A stretch of 64,000 nt of DNA from JACMLD01 sp039916305 (GCA_039916305.1 JBDSLR010000024.1:118676-182675); one strand, 5' to 3'. Shown: positions 47,401 to 56,534, counted from the stretch's first letter. The notes: generated by a model from the sequence alone, not told the origin. A program made the numbers and translations.

Positions 47401-48306
47401 GGTGGCTGGTTGCAGATTGTGCATCCGGACGACCGGGAAGAAAATATGAAACAATGGATGCATTCGGTGCAGTCCGGCGAACCTTTTTTGCTGGAACACC
47501 GCTTCCGCCGTTATGATGGAGAATATCGCTGGCAGCTAAGCCGCGCCATACCACAAAAAGATGAAAAAGGAAATATTCAAATGTGGGTGGGCACCAGTAC
47601 GGATATTGATGAAATAAAAAAACATGACCAGCAAAAAGATGATTTTATCAAAATGGCCAGCCATGAATTAAAAACACCTGTTACCACAATTAAAGGGTAT
47701 GTGCAGCTGCTGCTGAAGATGAACAGCAGCGGAAAAGATCCTTTTCTTGCCAGTTCCCTGCTCACCATCGACAAACAGATTTTTAAACTTACAAAGCTGA
47801 TCACGGATTTGCTGGATGTAACAAAAATTGAAACGGGCAGCCTTGAATTAAAGAAGGAAACTTTTTTAATAGCTGATACCGTGCGCGAAATAGCAGAGGA
47901 GCTGGAAACAACCACGCAAACACATGCCATCAGCATACGTCAGCATGCTAATCCCGTTATATATGCAGACAAAGACCGGATAGCGCAGGTTTTCATTAAC
48001 CTGTTTACCAATGCTATTAAATACTCACCAAAAGCTGCTGAAATCATTGTTGATATTAGTCAGCAGGGCAATGATATTCTTATCAGCGTTGAAGATTTTG
48101 GCATTGGCATTTCCCAGGCCGACCTGACAAAGATTTTTGAACGCTTTTACCGGGTAGCAGGAAAAGATGAAAAAACATTCCCCGGCTTTGGCATTGGTCT
48201 TTTTATTGTCAATGAAATCATTAACCTGCACAGTGGAAAAATATGGGTAGAAAGTGAAAAAGAAAAAGGTTCGGTATTTTATGTATCATTGCCTGTAAAT
48301 AATTAA
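44458..48306 (+). CDS. Multi-PAS sensor histidine kinase
   Basis: 1282 residues, soluble, with no transmembrane segments. The N-terminal sensory module (1 to about 165, DWSKTTLGDIEGWPQSLLTTL) is followed by seven PAS-type domains starting near 176, 300, 425, 555, 680, 810 and 935. Several are joined to PAC tails (for example IRDITEEKENEAKL). The HisKA helix has the phosphoacceptor H1069 in MASHELKTPVTTIKGYVQLL. The HATPase domain (about 1165-1280) shows N box NLFTNAIKYS, DFGIGISQ and GFGIGLFIVNEI. The four PAS_4-like units (ESPLAAAVFRG, QAPVGIVLLKG, QSPIAMTIWRG) look like internal duplications. It probably senses a small cytosolic ligand or redox state. The receiver gene lies 17 bp downstream. 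Confidence 0.95.
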   Translation: MDTAAALKYNFLAGGGEMGELTREKDWSKTTLGDIEGWPQSLLTTLSIILHSKFPMFLFWGADLTCFYNDAYRPSLGKDSKHPLILGMPGIQAWPEIWDIIHPLIEQVLEGGEASWSEDQLIPFYRNKKIEDVYWTFSYSPVNDESGKVAGVFVTCSETTDKINAAKKIAESERDFRSLIHESPLAAAVFRGRDLIIELANDASLELWGKDRAVIGKKVAHVFPGLEGQQYQSILRKVYETGTTFESRETLALLQKENRQQPVYVNFIYKALRDENGFITGILSMGYNVTEQVNARNQLEEMEERTRLAIDANEIGIYDLNILTGEVVFSEKMHHIYGSAEPLSADMYISMIHPHDLELRKKAHEKALLTGKLEYEFRIVLNDGSIRWIDSHSKLYYNKNGEAIRRIGTIQDITQQKNMLSLIEDTEKKFRDTVMQAPVGIVLLKGSRFNVEMANETYLQLVGKKENEFVGKPLFETLPEVREIVEPLLAGVLKTGEAYHAQELEVTLNRFGKKEKGYFNLVYQPMRENDGSITGVMAIANEVTKQVEAKFSLEENKEKFSKLVMQSPIAMTIWRGQDYIIEIANEAMLANIWRKDANEIIGKKALEIFPELIEQQYAALLEEVFTKGLVHRQNESVTYVQGNDGMKKFYLDFEYSPLFEKDNSISGIMITVNDVTQKVEARQQLEDAEARLRLAAEGTGLATWDLDLQNRHIIYSPRLAVIFGYDESSIITHAQMREGVHPDDRRSIVEPAFETAIKTGIYLYEARVVHPNNNIRWIRTQGKVIFDENRTPLRMLGTIRDITEEKENEAKLMHLAAIVQSSDDAIISKTIEGIITSWNYAAQKMFHYTAEEMIGQHITKLIPEHKIDEETTIISRLKKGERIEHFETQRRTRENTILDISLSISPLKDGNGRVTGASKIIRDISRQKETERRVNENEQKFRLLADSMPQFIWTGDPKGHLTYFSRTVHVYSGLTPLQMEEGGWLQIVHPDDREENMKQWMHSVQSGEPFLLEHRFRRYDGEYRWQLSRAIPQKDEKGNIQMWVGTSTDIDEIKKHDQQKDDFIKMASHELKTPVTTIKGYVQLLLKMNSSGKDPFLASSLLTIDKQIFKLTKLITDLLDVTKIETGSLELKKETFLIADTVREIAEELETTTQTHAISIRQHANPVIYADKDRIAQVFINLFTNAIKYSPKAAEIIVDISQQGNDILISVEDFGIGISQADLTKIFERFYRVAGKDEKTFPGFGIGLFIVNEIINLHSGKIWVESEKEKGSVFYVSLPVNN

Positions 48307-48323
48307 CCTATTATTTTGTTAGT

Positions 48324-48695
48324 ATGAAGCAGGAAGTGGATGTACTGGTGGTAGATGATGATAAAGATATTTGTGTAATGGTGGAAGCCATCCTGAAATA
48401 TGCCGGCTATAAGGTAACGGCCTGTTCTTTACCAGATCAGTTGCCGCAGACACTCAGCAGCACAACCCCGCGCATGATGCTGATGGATATGTTGCTCTCC
48501 GGCACAGACGGACGTGATGTTTGCAGGCTTTTAAAAGCCAACCCGGCCAGCAGTCATATAAAAATTATGATGATGTCTGCCCATCCTGATGCAGATAAGA
48601 GCTGCCGCGAAGCAGGCGCCGATGATTTTATGTCCAAACCATTTGATATGGATCATTTCATTGACAAGATTAAGATGCTGCTGGCTGCCAGCTGA
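48324..48695 (+). CDS. Single-domain response regulator (CheY-like receiver)
   Basis: 123 residues, a receiver domain only. The acidic pocket is in VLVVDDDKD, the phosphoacceptor aspartate in MLMDML, the switch serine in MMMSAHPD, and the conserved lysine in SKPFD. There is no DNA-binding output. It lies 17 bp after the multi-PAS kinase and is presumably its phosphorylation partner, either a relay or a protein-interaction output. The stop codon overlaps a downstream repeat arm. Confidence 0.93.
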   Translation: MKQEVDVLVVDDDKDICVMVEAILKYAGYKVTACSLPDQLPQTLSSTTPRMMLMDMLLSGTDGRDVCRLLKANPASSHIKIMMMSAHPDADKSCREAGADDFMSKPFDMDHFIDKIKMLLAAS

Positions 48696-48877
48696 TAGCT
48701 ATAAGCCATTAGCGGTTAGCTGTGAGCGCTCTGCCCATTATGCTTGTACTGTGCGGCGGTTGAAAAGTTTATACGTGCATCCTTTATCTGAAAAATCACA
48801 AACAAGCTGCCAAAGATTAGTGGCACCATGCAGTAATACTTGCACTGCTGAAAGCTAACAGCTATCAGCTTACAGCC
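48690..48877. repeat. Inverted repeat element between the receiver and GH20 genes
   Basis: AGCTGATAGCT (48690-48700) is matched by its exact complement AGCTATCAGCT (48860-48870). Flanking TTAGCGGTTAGCTGTGAGC and GCTAACAGC extend the similarity. The element spans about 190 bp between two convergent genes and overlaps the receiver stop codon. MITE-like in appearance; it may also act in both directions as a terminator. Confidence 0.45.
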
Positions 48878-48881
48878 AGAT

Positions 48882-50779
48882 CTATCTTCCCCGCTTCAAT
48901 AATTCTTCCCTCGTTATGGTTATCATTCTGCCAATGGGTTTGCCATTGCGGTAAGTGATGGCCTTCATGCTCACCGCATCTTTGGGCACGGTGACAGGGC
49001 TCCCCGTATAACGCGGATAAAAATTATCGGGGAATGAATTATCGAAACTATAGTATACCTCCAGCCCGTCAATTTCATTTTCAAAATTCAATTTTAATCC
49101 TGTAGCAGTGTCTTTACTTACTTTTATAAGCGGGTCATACATACTGGGTGCATATTTGATGCCGGCCGCGTTATAGCGCTCAAAATGTTTCTCTACCCTT
49201 CCGGCAAAATCCTTCCAGTTTTTCTTGCTGTTTGGGCTCCACACGGATTCTGCTGTTGCAAACGCCCTTGGCCAAATCATGTATTGCAGGTGACGCATAT
49301 TATACACTTGCTCCGTCATAAATTAGCCTGGCCCCCTTTTACTAATTTTTCGTCAATGCCGTCCGGTACCGGGTTAAACTCATACGCAGTTTTTAAACGC
49401 AGGGTAGCATATACCGGTGGTTCCAGCGCAGCATCGCCCTGCATATAGTCAAGGTAGGCAAAAGTGGTGGGGCTCATTACAACTTCATGGCCCAGTTTGG
49501 TGGCTTCTATGCCACCCTTAATACCACGCCAGCTCATTACGGTGGCATTTGGCGCCAGGCCACCATCCAGAATTTCATCCCAGCCAATCATTTTTTTCCC
49601 TTTCGATTCAATTATTTTTTCAACCTTTTTTACAAAATAACTTTGCACTTCGTTTAAGTCTTTCAGCTTCTCTTTTATCATGAGCGCTTTTATCTGGTCG
49701 TTCTTCTCCCAAAAATTCCTCGCCGTTTCATCACCGCCCATATGAATGTATTCAAAAGGAAACAACGCGGCTACTTCCGTAAATACCTTGTCCAGAAAAA
49801 CATATACTTTATCGTTTGCAGGACATAGAGTATTATCCAGCAAACCATAAAAATGTCCTTTAGGAGGCCATATCATAAACGGCTCGCCCGAATTTACCTG
49901 GTAGGTGCCGGGGGTGCAACTCAGTTCGGGATAAGAAGCAATGGCCGCCAGGCTATGCCCCGGTATATCAATCTCCGGAAGAATATTAATAAATTGTGCT
50001 TTGGCGTAGGCAACCAGTTCCCGGATATCGTCCTGTGTAAAAAAACCTCCGTAGGTGCGGGGCTCATCTGCTGTGGGCGAAGAAAATTTATTAAACGTTC
50101 CTGTTTTTTGTACGTTCCACGCTCCTACCGTAGTAAGCCTGGGATAGCTTTTTATTTCGATGCGCCAGCCATTGTCATCCGTTAAGTGCAGGTGCAGCAA
50201 ATTAAATTTATACCGCGCCATCTGATCCATAAATTCCTTTACTTCCTGTTTGGTAAAAAAATGCCGGGATACATCAAACATTAATCCCCTCCAGGCAAAA
50301 CGCGGATAGTCCGTAATATTTACAGCGGGTATAAGCCAGCCACTGCCGGTAATAACCGTTTTACTTTCTATAGCAGGGGGCAGCAATTGCAAAAGTGTTT
50401 GCACGCCGTAAAACAATCCGGCTGGATCGGCAGCGGTAACTACGATACCGTTTGCATCCGCTTTTAACTGGTACTGTTCTTTTTTGTACGACTTATCAGT
50501 TACTATTTTCAATTGTATGGTACCGGTAGTTGAAGAAAGGGTTTCTTTCACCGTTACGCTATAGCCTGTTGCGGTGCTGATTTTTTTGCTGAGGTAGGCT
50601 GCAACCCCTGTACCAGCGGGGGTTGTTTCTATCACCGGGTTTGCAGGCAAGGTAAAATTTCCGTTCAGCCGCTGCAGGCTCACCGGTTGGGGAATCAATG
50701 AAAGTTCACCCTGCCCGGTCTGACCTAATGAATGAAGTGCAACAAAAAGAGCGGCCAGGAGCAACAGGTTACTTTTCAT
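48882..50779 (-). pseudogene. Exported beta-N-acetylhexosaminidase, GH20, broken by a one-base deletion
   Basis: Two overlapping reading frames together make one GH20 protein of about 630 residues. The first (49316-50779) has signal peptide MKSNLLLLAALFVALHSLGQ, the N-terminal alpha/beta domain, the barrel start FAWRGLMFDVSRHFF, and the catalytic Asp-Glu pair in YIHMGGDETARNFW; it ends after GGQANL. The second (48882-49319) starts MTEQVYNMRHLQYMIWPRAFATAESVWSP. In intact GH20 enzymes the junction reads NLWTE. Here TTATGACGG lacks one G of TTATGGACGG, which removes the conserved active-site Trp and shifts the frame by one base at 49316-49320. Either the gene is inactive, the base is a sequencing error, or the ATGA overlap allows re-initiation giving two halves. 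Confidence 0.85.
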
Positions 50780-51008
50780 ATTTTCAGCTTTGTTGCAAAG
50801 AAAAGGAAATAATAATTCTAAACTTACAATGCTGTCTGCGTTTTTACGTAGGCTGCACTGGGCTACCCGTTAAAAAAAGGCGCAACAGCGTTCGGCCTTT
50901 CCTGCCAACAGGCGTTCACCAGCCATTAACAAGAAATTATTCATATGGCGCGCAACAAGTTTCTACCTTGTAGGTGCTATAGGAGAAACACTCATTTAAA
51001 AAATCACC

Positions 51009-51326
51009 ATGAAAAAATTATTGATTGCTGCCGCCATGCTTGTGATAAGCAGCGGTATTTTTGCCCAGGCGCAGCCTAAAAAAGAAGTTAAAGACGCTTC
51101 TAAAATGACGGCCGTTAAGAAAGAACCGGCCAAAGTTGTTCCCATTGCAAAACCGGCTCCCGCAACCGCCACTACTGCCGGTCCCATTAAAAAAGATGGC
51201 ACTGCAGACATGCGCTACAAAACAAACAAAGAGACAGCTAAACCCGTACCGGCAGGTCCAACAAAAAAAGACGGCACCGCAGACATGCGCTACAAAGCCA
51301 ATAAAAATCCCAAAAAGAAAAATTAA
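51009..51326 (+). CDS. Small exported Lys/Pro-rich repeat protein
   Basis: 105 residues with signal peptide MKKLLIAAAMLVISSGIFAQ. The mature part is Lys-, Pro- and Ala-rich and ends in two copies of a 13-residue motif, KKDGTADMRYKTN and KKDGTADMRYKAN, each preceded by AGP. Small proteins with the DGTxDMRYK motif recur in Bacteroidota; function unknown. No catalytic residues. Monocistronic with its own terminator. Confidence 0.8.
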   Translation: MKKLLIAAAMLVISSGIFAQAQPKKEVKDASKMTAVKKEPAKVVPIAKPAPATATTAGPIKKDGTADMRYKTNKETAKPVPAGPTKKDGTADMRYKANKNPKKKN

Positions 51327-51353
51327 GCATCCGTCAATACCTGGTAAAATATC

Positions 51354-51380
51354 AACCCTTCCCATGCGAAGGGTTTTTTA
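51354..51380 (+). terminator. Terminator after the small repeat protein
   Basis: AACCCTTC (51354-51361) pairs with GAAGGGTT (51368-51375), loop CCATGC, followed by TTTT. Confidence 0.85.
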
Positions 51381-51463
51381 ATAGTCCGCACTACCTGAAA
51401 TAATACTGTGGCCCTTCCAAAAATCAGGTCGGCAGCTGCTGGTTTATATGAAATCATAAACCC

Positions 51464-51471
51464 TATATTTG
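51464..51471 (+). promoter_or_regulatory. Bacteroidota -7 box for the universal stress gene
   Basis: TATATTTG matches TAnnTTTG exactly, 24 nt before the ATG at 51496. A TTTA at 51443-51446 could serve as the -33 element. Confidence 0.5.
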
Positions 51472-51495
51472 CCATAATAATCAAAACAAAACAGC

Positions 51496-52329
51496 ATGAA
51501 AACCTTTATTGTTCATACTGATTTTTCTGACACTTCAAAAAATGCAGCCCGTTTTGCCGCGCACCTGGCAGAACAGCTGGTTGATGCAAACATTATACTG
51601 TATAATGTATTTGACAAAATTGATACAGAAAGCAGCGATGGATCGGTGGTAAGCAACGACCACGAGGGCCGCAAAAAAATTGTAGAAATGGCCCTGGAAA
51701 GTGTAAAAAGAGAAATGAGCCACGTGGCACCCGGTGCCAGGATTTCCTGCTATGCAGAGGAAGAAGGTTCATTTATTGACAGCCTGGAAAGACTGGCCCG
51801 TCACAAACAAGCCAACCTGATCATCATGGGCATCACCGGGGCTACCCGCCTGGCGCAAATTTTTATAGGCAGCAATACCCTCAACATGGTTAATAAAAAT
51901 ATTTGCCCGGTAATGATTGTGCCGCCAGATGCAGCATTTACAGGCATCAAAAATGTAGTGTTAACCTCCGACTTTAAAGACGTAGAAAAAACAACGCCGG
52001 CTAAAGCGCTGAGAGAGGTACTGGATATTTTTAAACCATTCATCCATGTGGTAAATGTAGACAGTGAGCATTATGTTGAACTGACCGAAGAGTACAAAGC
52101 TGAGCGCGAAAAACTGGAGACTATCCTTGCAGGTTTTGATACGGAGTATTATTTTATGCGCCAGTATGATTTTGTAGAAGCCATTAATCAGTTTGTTTCC
52201 GACTATAAGATTGATATGATTTTTACAGTGCCCAAGAAACACTCCTTTCTGGGCGGATTATTTAAAACCAGTAATACCAAAAAGCTGGCCTACCACAGCC
52301 ATGTGCCGTTGGTAGCGGTGCATGAATAA
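51496..52329 (+). CDS. Universal stress protein with two UspA domains
   Basis: 277 residues. Domain 1 (1 to about 147) starts MKTFIVHTDFSDTSKNAARFAAHLA and has the ATP-type motif IIMGITGATRLAQIFIGSNTLNMVNKNICPVMIVPP. Domain 2 (about 150-277) starts VVLTSDFKDVEKTTPAKAL and ends SFLGGLFKTSNTKKLAYHSHVPLVAV. The G-2x-G-9x-G pattern is best kept in domain 1. Cytosolic stress protein; double Usp proteins are common in this phylum. A strong terminator follows at 52432. Confidence 0.93.
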   Translation: MKTFIVHTDFSDTSKNAARFAAHLAEQLVDANIILYNVFDKIDTESSDGSVVSNDHEGRKKIVEMALESVKREMSHVAPGARISCYAEEEGSFIDSLERLARHKQANLIIMGITGATRLAQIFIGSNTLNMVNKNICPVMIVPPDAAFTGIKNVVLTSDFKDVEKTTPAKALREVLDIFKPFIHVVNVDSEHYVELTEEYKAEREKLETILAGFDTEYYFMRQYDFVEAINQFVSDYKIDMIFTVPKKHSFLGGLFKTSNTKKLAYHSHVPLVAVHE

Positions 52330-52431
52330 AACCTGCAGGTATTATTAAAAGCAACAGCAGATAATTTACGTATACCTGGTGCAGCAACAATCGTGAGCCA
52401 GTTGTTCCATGGCGGACACCCGCTCCTACTC

Positions 52432-52468
52432 TCCCCGTAAAGCCTTACCTTTACGGGGATTTATTTAT
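52432..52468 (+). terminator. Terminator after the universal stress gene
   Basis: TCCCCGTAAAG (52432-52442) pairs perfectly with CTTTACGGGGA (52449-52459), followed by TTTATTTAT. It lies about 100 bp after the stop; the rest of the spacer to 52624 holds nothing recognisable. Confidence 0.85.
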
Positions 52469-52624
52469 GCAGCCTGCCTTACATACACCCATTTTTGTCT
52501 CCAGCTTTGCCGGTCAGTCATTGCCGGCCAACTTTTACATTCCTGATTAGTAAGCTCTCCCGTTTTTATTGAATGATCCGCCGGGTAACACGCATTTGTT
52601 TCTTCATTATTTAATTTATTTTTT

Positions 52625-54070
52625 ATGCCGAGGCATACACGTCAACTACAGGTAAATTCAGAAATAGGCACATTGAAGCGGTTGCTTGTACACAGCCCAG
52701 ACAGCGGACTCGGGAAAGTAGTTCCTTCCAAAGCGCAGGACTGGTTATTTGAAGACATTGTACACCTGGACACCATTCGTAAAAAAGAATATGATTTTTA
52801 CACCAAAATACTCCTGTATTTTCTTGACCCTGAAAAAATAAAAGGCAAACTCAAAGATATTGACAGCCCAAGAAGCAAACGCAGTTTTTACAAGCCGGAT
52901 AATGAGAAATTTTTTAAGTCAGATAAGGTAATTGAACTGCAGTGGCTGCTGAGCGAATTATTGGGCAACCATGAAATAAAAATGAAATTAACGGCCTCTG
53001 TCTGCGCCATTGAAGGTTGTTCCTATGCTATGCAGCAGGAATTGCAAAATGTATCCCCGGTGCAGCTTTCTAAAACATTTATCAGCGGTACGCTGGGTAA
53101 TGACCGGATGATTTTTGCTCCCATACCCAATTTTATTTTCACCCGCGATATAGGCATTGTGATTAACAATTTTGTATTGCTGAACAAACCTGCCAAAAAA
53201 GCCAGGACGCGTGAAGCCCTGCTGGCTAAATATATTTTCTTCAACCACCCTTTGTTTAAAGACTACCACGATAATGTTATTGAAATACCAGACACTTTTC
53301 ATCATTTCCTGCTGCCCAAAGAAGGCGATGATCATAAAGTAACACTGGAGGGCGGCGATGTAATGGTGGTTAGTAAAGATCATTTACTGATTGGCGTTAG
53401 CGAGCGCACTACCATGGAGGCAGCGCACCAGGCCGTGAAAAGCCTGTTCGAAAAAAATGTAGTGAAGAAAATAACCATCGTAAAAATCCCGAAGAAGCGG
53501 GACTACATGCATATAGATACCGTGTTTACACAGGTGAAAAGAAATGTATGGGTAATGCTCGGCAACTTCTCTAAAAAATCCATTAAAATGGAAGATGCCG
53601 ATCCGGTGCAGCGCATCCTGGAAGAAAAAAAGAAAGATGAGAAACTGACCATCATCCAGTTTAAAAAGAAAGACCTGGCTAACCCCCGTTACTTCGACAA
53701 CCTGGAAGATTTACTGGTTGATATCAGTGAAAACGATTTGGGCTGCGAAGAAAAAGTGAAATTTATCTATTCGGGTAACAATGAATTTCCGTTTGATGCC
53801 AGGGAGCAATGGACAGATTCCTGCAACCTGCTGGCGCTTAAAGAAGGTGTTGTGCTGGGGTACGACCGCAACGACCGTACCGTAGACGCGTTTAAGGAAA
53901 ACGGATTTGCCATTATACATGTGCATGAGCTGATTGAAAAACTGGAAGCTGGTGAAATGGACACTGCTAAAATGAAAGACACCCTGATATTGATGCCTTC
54001 AGCAGAATTATCAAGGGCCCGCGGTGGTTTTCACTGCATGAGTATGCCCCTGCTGAGAGATGATATCTGA
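52625..54070 (+). CDS. Arginine deiminase family protein
   Basis: 481 residues of the guanidino-group-modifying (GME) superfamily. Catalytic set in order: FTRD (Asp), LEGGD (Glu), HIDT (His-x-Asp) and the nucleophile C471 in RGGFHCMSMPLLRDD. The N-terminus SEIGTLKRLLVHSPDSGLGKV is typical of arginine deiminases. There is an extra lysine-rich region at about 300-365 relative to classic ArcA. The expected reaction is arginine to citrulline plus ammonia, in the cytosol. It is followed by a second GME enzyme (CtlX) and kynureninase on the same strand. An amidinotransferase or dimethylarginase activity is possible but less likely. Confidence 0.88.
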   Translation: MPRHTRQLQVNSEIGTLKRLLVHSPDSGLGKVVPSKAQDWLFEDIVHLDTIRKKEYDFYTKILLYFLDPEKIKGKLKDIDSPRSKRSFYKPDNEKFFKSDKVIELQWLLSELLGNHEIKMKLTASVCAIEGCSYAMQQELQNVSPVQLSKTFISGTLGNDRMIFAPIPNFIFTRDIGIVINNFVLLNKPAKKARTREALLAKYIFFNHPLFKDYHDNVIEIPDTFHHFLLPKEGDDHKVTLEGGDVMVVSKDHLLIGVSERTTMEAAHQAVKSLFEKNVVKKITIVKIPKKRDYMHIDTVFTQVKRNVWVMLGNFSKKSIKMEDADPVQRILEEKKKDEKLTIIQFKKKDLANPRYFDNLEDLLVDISENDLGCEEKVKFIYSGNNEFPFDAREQWTDSCNLLALKEGVVLGYDRNDRTVDAFKENGFAIIHVHELIEKLEAGEMDTAKMKDTLILMPSAELSRARGGFHCMSMPLLRDDI

Positions 54071-54199
54071 TACGCAAGCAACCTGGAAATAAAAAAAATT
54101 GCTGATTTCCCGATTTTTTGATCTCATGATTTCTTTGCATTCAGCGTGGGGATAAATTTCAACATCTTAAAATTCCGAAATCTCAAAAAATATACAGTC

Positions 54200-55117
54200 A
54201 TGAGCATGCAAACCACTTCTCACCTACTGATGATACGACCGGTTAATTTTGGTTTTAATGCAGAAACCGCGGTTAACAATGCATTCCAGGTGCCGGGCAA
54301 TGATGCCGGTGCGCAGGGAAAAGCAAGGCATGAATTCGATGCGTTTGTACTGCTGCTGCAGCAAAACGGCGTAGAGATAACCGTTATTAATGACAGCCCC
54401 GATCCTCACACGCCCGACTCGATTTTCCCTAACAACTGGGTTTCATTTCATGATGACGGCACCGCTGTTTTATACCCTATGTATGCCCCCAACCGAAGGC
54501 TGGAAAGAAAACCAGCTGTATTGGATAAAATCGCAGAAAAATTTGTGCTGAGCCAAACCATTGATTTGAGCGGCAATGAAAAAGAAGATGCGTTTTTAGA
54601 AGGCACCGGCAGTATGGTACTGGACAGGCAAAATAAAATCGCCTATGCCTGTATTTCCCCCCGCACTGATTACTTTGTATTGACAGATTTCTGTGAGAAA
54701 ATGGGCTATACCGCCTGTATATTTGATGCTGTTGATCAAAATGGCCATGCCATTTACCATACCAATGTCATGATGTGCATAGCAGATGCCTACTCAGTAA
54801 TTTGTATGGACTCCATTGCTGCGGCGCATGAGAAAGAAGAAGTTGCCGGAACCATCAAAAAAACAGGAAAAGAAATTATTGAAATCACGTATAACCAGAT
54901 GAATCATTTTGCCGGCAATATGCTGCAGGTAAACAGCAGCGGGGGAGAAAAGCTGCTGCTGATGTCATCGCAGGCATATGAATCATTGACAAAAGAACAA
55001 GTGGAAAAATTAAGTAGTTTTAATAAAATTCTACACTCGCCCTTAATCACTATAGAAACCAATGGCGGTGGCAGTGCAAGGTGTATGATGGCCGAGGTAC
55101 ATTTACCGGTACAATAA
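54200..55117 (+). CDS. ctlX: CtlX-type citrulline utilisation hydrolase (amidinotransferase fold)
   Basis: 305 residues from the ATG at 54200 (MSMQTTSHLLMIRPVNFGFN); the longer start at 54146 adds 18 residues of leader-like sequence. GME superfamily motifs: FPNNWVSFHDDG with the acidic residues, EGTGSMVLD, AIYHTNVMM with the catalytic His, and the C-terminal Cys in GGGSARCMMAEVHLP. CtlX proteins are linked to citrulline or arginine breakdown in Bacteroidota and other phyla. It lies 129 bp after the arginine deiminase family gene, so a shared arginine to citrulline route is plausible. Confidence 0.87.
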   Translation: MSMQTTSHLLMIRPVNFGFNAETAVNNAFQVPGNDAGAQGKARHEFDAFVLLLQQNGVEITVINDSPDPHTPDSIFPNNWVSFHDDGTAVLYPMYAPNRRLERKPAVLDKIAEKFVLSQTIDLSGNEKEDAFLEGTGSMVLDRQNKIAYACISPRTDYFVLTDFCEKMGYTACIFDAVDQNGHAIYHTNVMMCIADAYSVICMDSIAAAHEKEEVAGTIKKTGKEIIEITYNQMNHFAGNMLQVNSSGGEKLLLMSSQAYESLTKEQVEKLSSFNKILHSPLITIETNGGGSARCMMAEVHLPVQ

Positions 55118-55174
55118 TTTTGAGTTTACAGTTCCTTGTTCATAGTTCTGTTACTGCGTAGTCAGTTATGCAGC

Positions 55175-55230
55175 TGTACAAAGTCTACAAATTTGTACTA
55201 CCTATGTTCTTCATTGCCTTCTGGCGCGAA
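55175..55230. repeat. Dispersed hairpin repeat, copy 2
   Basis: TGTACAAAGTCTAC begins a stretch with GTACAAA / TTTGTAC arms, followed by CTATGTTCTT. It resembles the repeats at 37319 and, more closely, at 60039. It lies in the spacer between ctlX and kynU. Confidence 0.4.
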
Positions 55231-55268
55231 GAATAAATAAGTAACATATTGAAAAAAAGAAATAATAT

Positions 55269-56531
55269 ATGCGCTTTCAAGCATCCCTGCACTTTGCAGA
55301 AAACCTGGATAAAAAAGACCCGCTGAAAAAGTTCAGGAAGCAATTTTATTTTCCGCAGCATAAGGGAAAGAAAGCCATTTATTTCTGTGGTAACTCGCTT
55401 GGCCTGCAGCCCAGGCAAACCGCCAAAGCCATTAAGCAGGAACTAAAAGACTGGAAAACGATGGCCATCGGCGGATATACCGGCGCCAAACATCCCTGGT
55501 TATATTACCATGAAAATTTTAAACAAACGCTGTCACAGGTTATGGGCTGCCGGCAGGATGAAGTAACGGTAATGAATGCATTAACTGTTAACCTGCATTT
55601 GCTGCTTTTATCCTTTTACAAACCTGCGGGCGACCGCTATAAGATCATCATGGAGGCAGGCGCTTTTCCGAGTGACCAGTATGCCGTGGAGACACAGGTA
55701 AAATTTTACGGCTATGACCCCAAAACGGCCATCATTGAAATAACCCCCCGGAAAGGCGAAAAAACGCTTCGTACCGGGGACATCCTGCAAACAATAGCAG
55801 ACAATAAGGAAAGCCTGGCGCTGGTATTGCTCGGCGGCATTAATTATTATACCGGCCAGTTGTACGATATCAAATCCATTACCGCGGCTGCACAGCAGGC
55901 AGGCGCCATTGCCGGTTACGACCTGGCCCATGTGGCAGGCAATGTACCGATGGAGTTACACAAATGGAATGCTGACTTTGCTGTATGGTGCTCCTACAAA
56001 TACCTGAACGCTGGTCCGGGTGCAGTAAGCGGCATATTCATCAATGCAAAGCATGCTAATAATAAACGGACTGGCCGCCTGGGTGGCTGGTGGGGCAACG
56101 CTGAGAAAACACGGTTCAAAATGGAAAAAGGCTTTAAACCAAAAGCGGGTGTGGATGGCTGGCAGTTAAGCACCGCACAGGTTTTTAATATGGTTGCATT
56201 AAAAGCATCGCTGGAACTATTTGAAAACGCCGGTATAAAAAACCTGCGCAAAAAAAGTATACAGCTTACTGGTTACTTAGAATTTTTACTAAAGCAACTT
56301 AGTCATGTAAAATTTGAGATCATTACGCCTGCTGACCCGCTGCAGCGTGGTGCCCAGCTCAGTTTATTTTTTAAGGAAAATGCCAAAGCTATCCACCAGC
56401 AGCTTACAGCAAATGGTGTTATTGTTGATTACAGAGAGCCCGGGGTTATCCGCGTTGCACCTGCACCGTTATATAATTCGTTTAAAGAAGTGTATCGGTT
56501 TTATGAGATATTGAAGGCTTTTGAACATTGA
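55269..56531 (+). CDS. kynU: Kynureninase
   Basis: 420 residues, PLP fold type I. Landmarks: IYFCGNSLGLQPRQT at the N-terminus, VTVMNALTVNLHLL, GAIAGYDLAHVAGNVPMELHKW (PLP aspartate region), and the Schiff-base lysine K244 in WCSYKYLNAGPG. NKRTGRLGGWWGN and VDYREPGVIRVAPAPLYNSF are kynureninase signatures. It cleaves kynurenine or 3-hydroxykynurenine to (3-hydroxy)anthranilate and alanine. No other tryptophan-catabolic or NAD de novo gene is adjacent. The start is the ATG at 55269, with an AAAAAAAGAAATAAT leader. Confidence 0.95.
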   Translation: MRFQASLHFAENLDKKDPLKKFRKQFYFPQHKGKKAIYFCGNSLGLQPRQTAKAIKQELKDWKTMAIGGYTGAKHPWLYYHENFKQTLSQVMGCRQDEVTVMNALTVNLHLLLLSFYKPAGDRYKIIMEAGAFPSDQYAVETQVKFYGYDPKTAIIEITPRKGEKTLRTGDILQTIADNKESLALVLLGGINYYTGQLYDIKSITAAAQQAGAIAGYDLAHVAGNVPMELHKWNADFAVWCSYKYLNAGPGAVSGIFINAKHANNKRTGRLGGWWGNAEKTRFKMEKGFKPKAGVDGWQLSTAQVFNMVALKASLELFENAGIKNLRKKSIQLTGYLEFLLKQLSHVKFEIITPADPLQRGAQLSLFFKENAKAIHQQLTANGVIVDYREPGVIRVAPAPLYNSFKEVYRFYEILKAFEH

Positions 56532-56534
56532 CGT

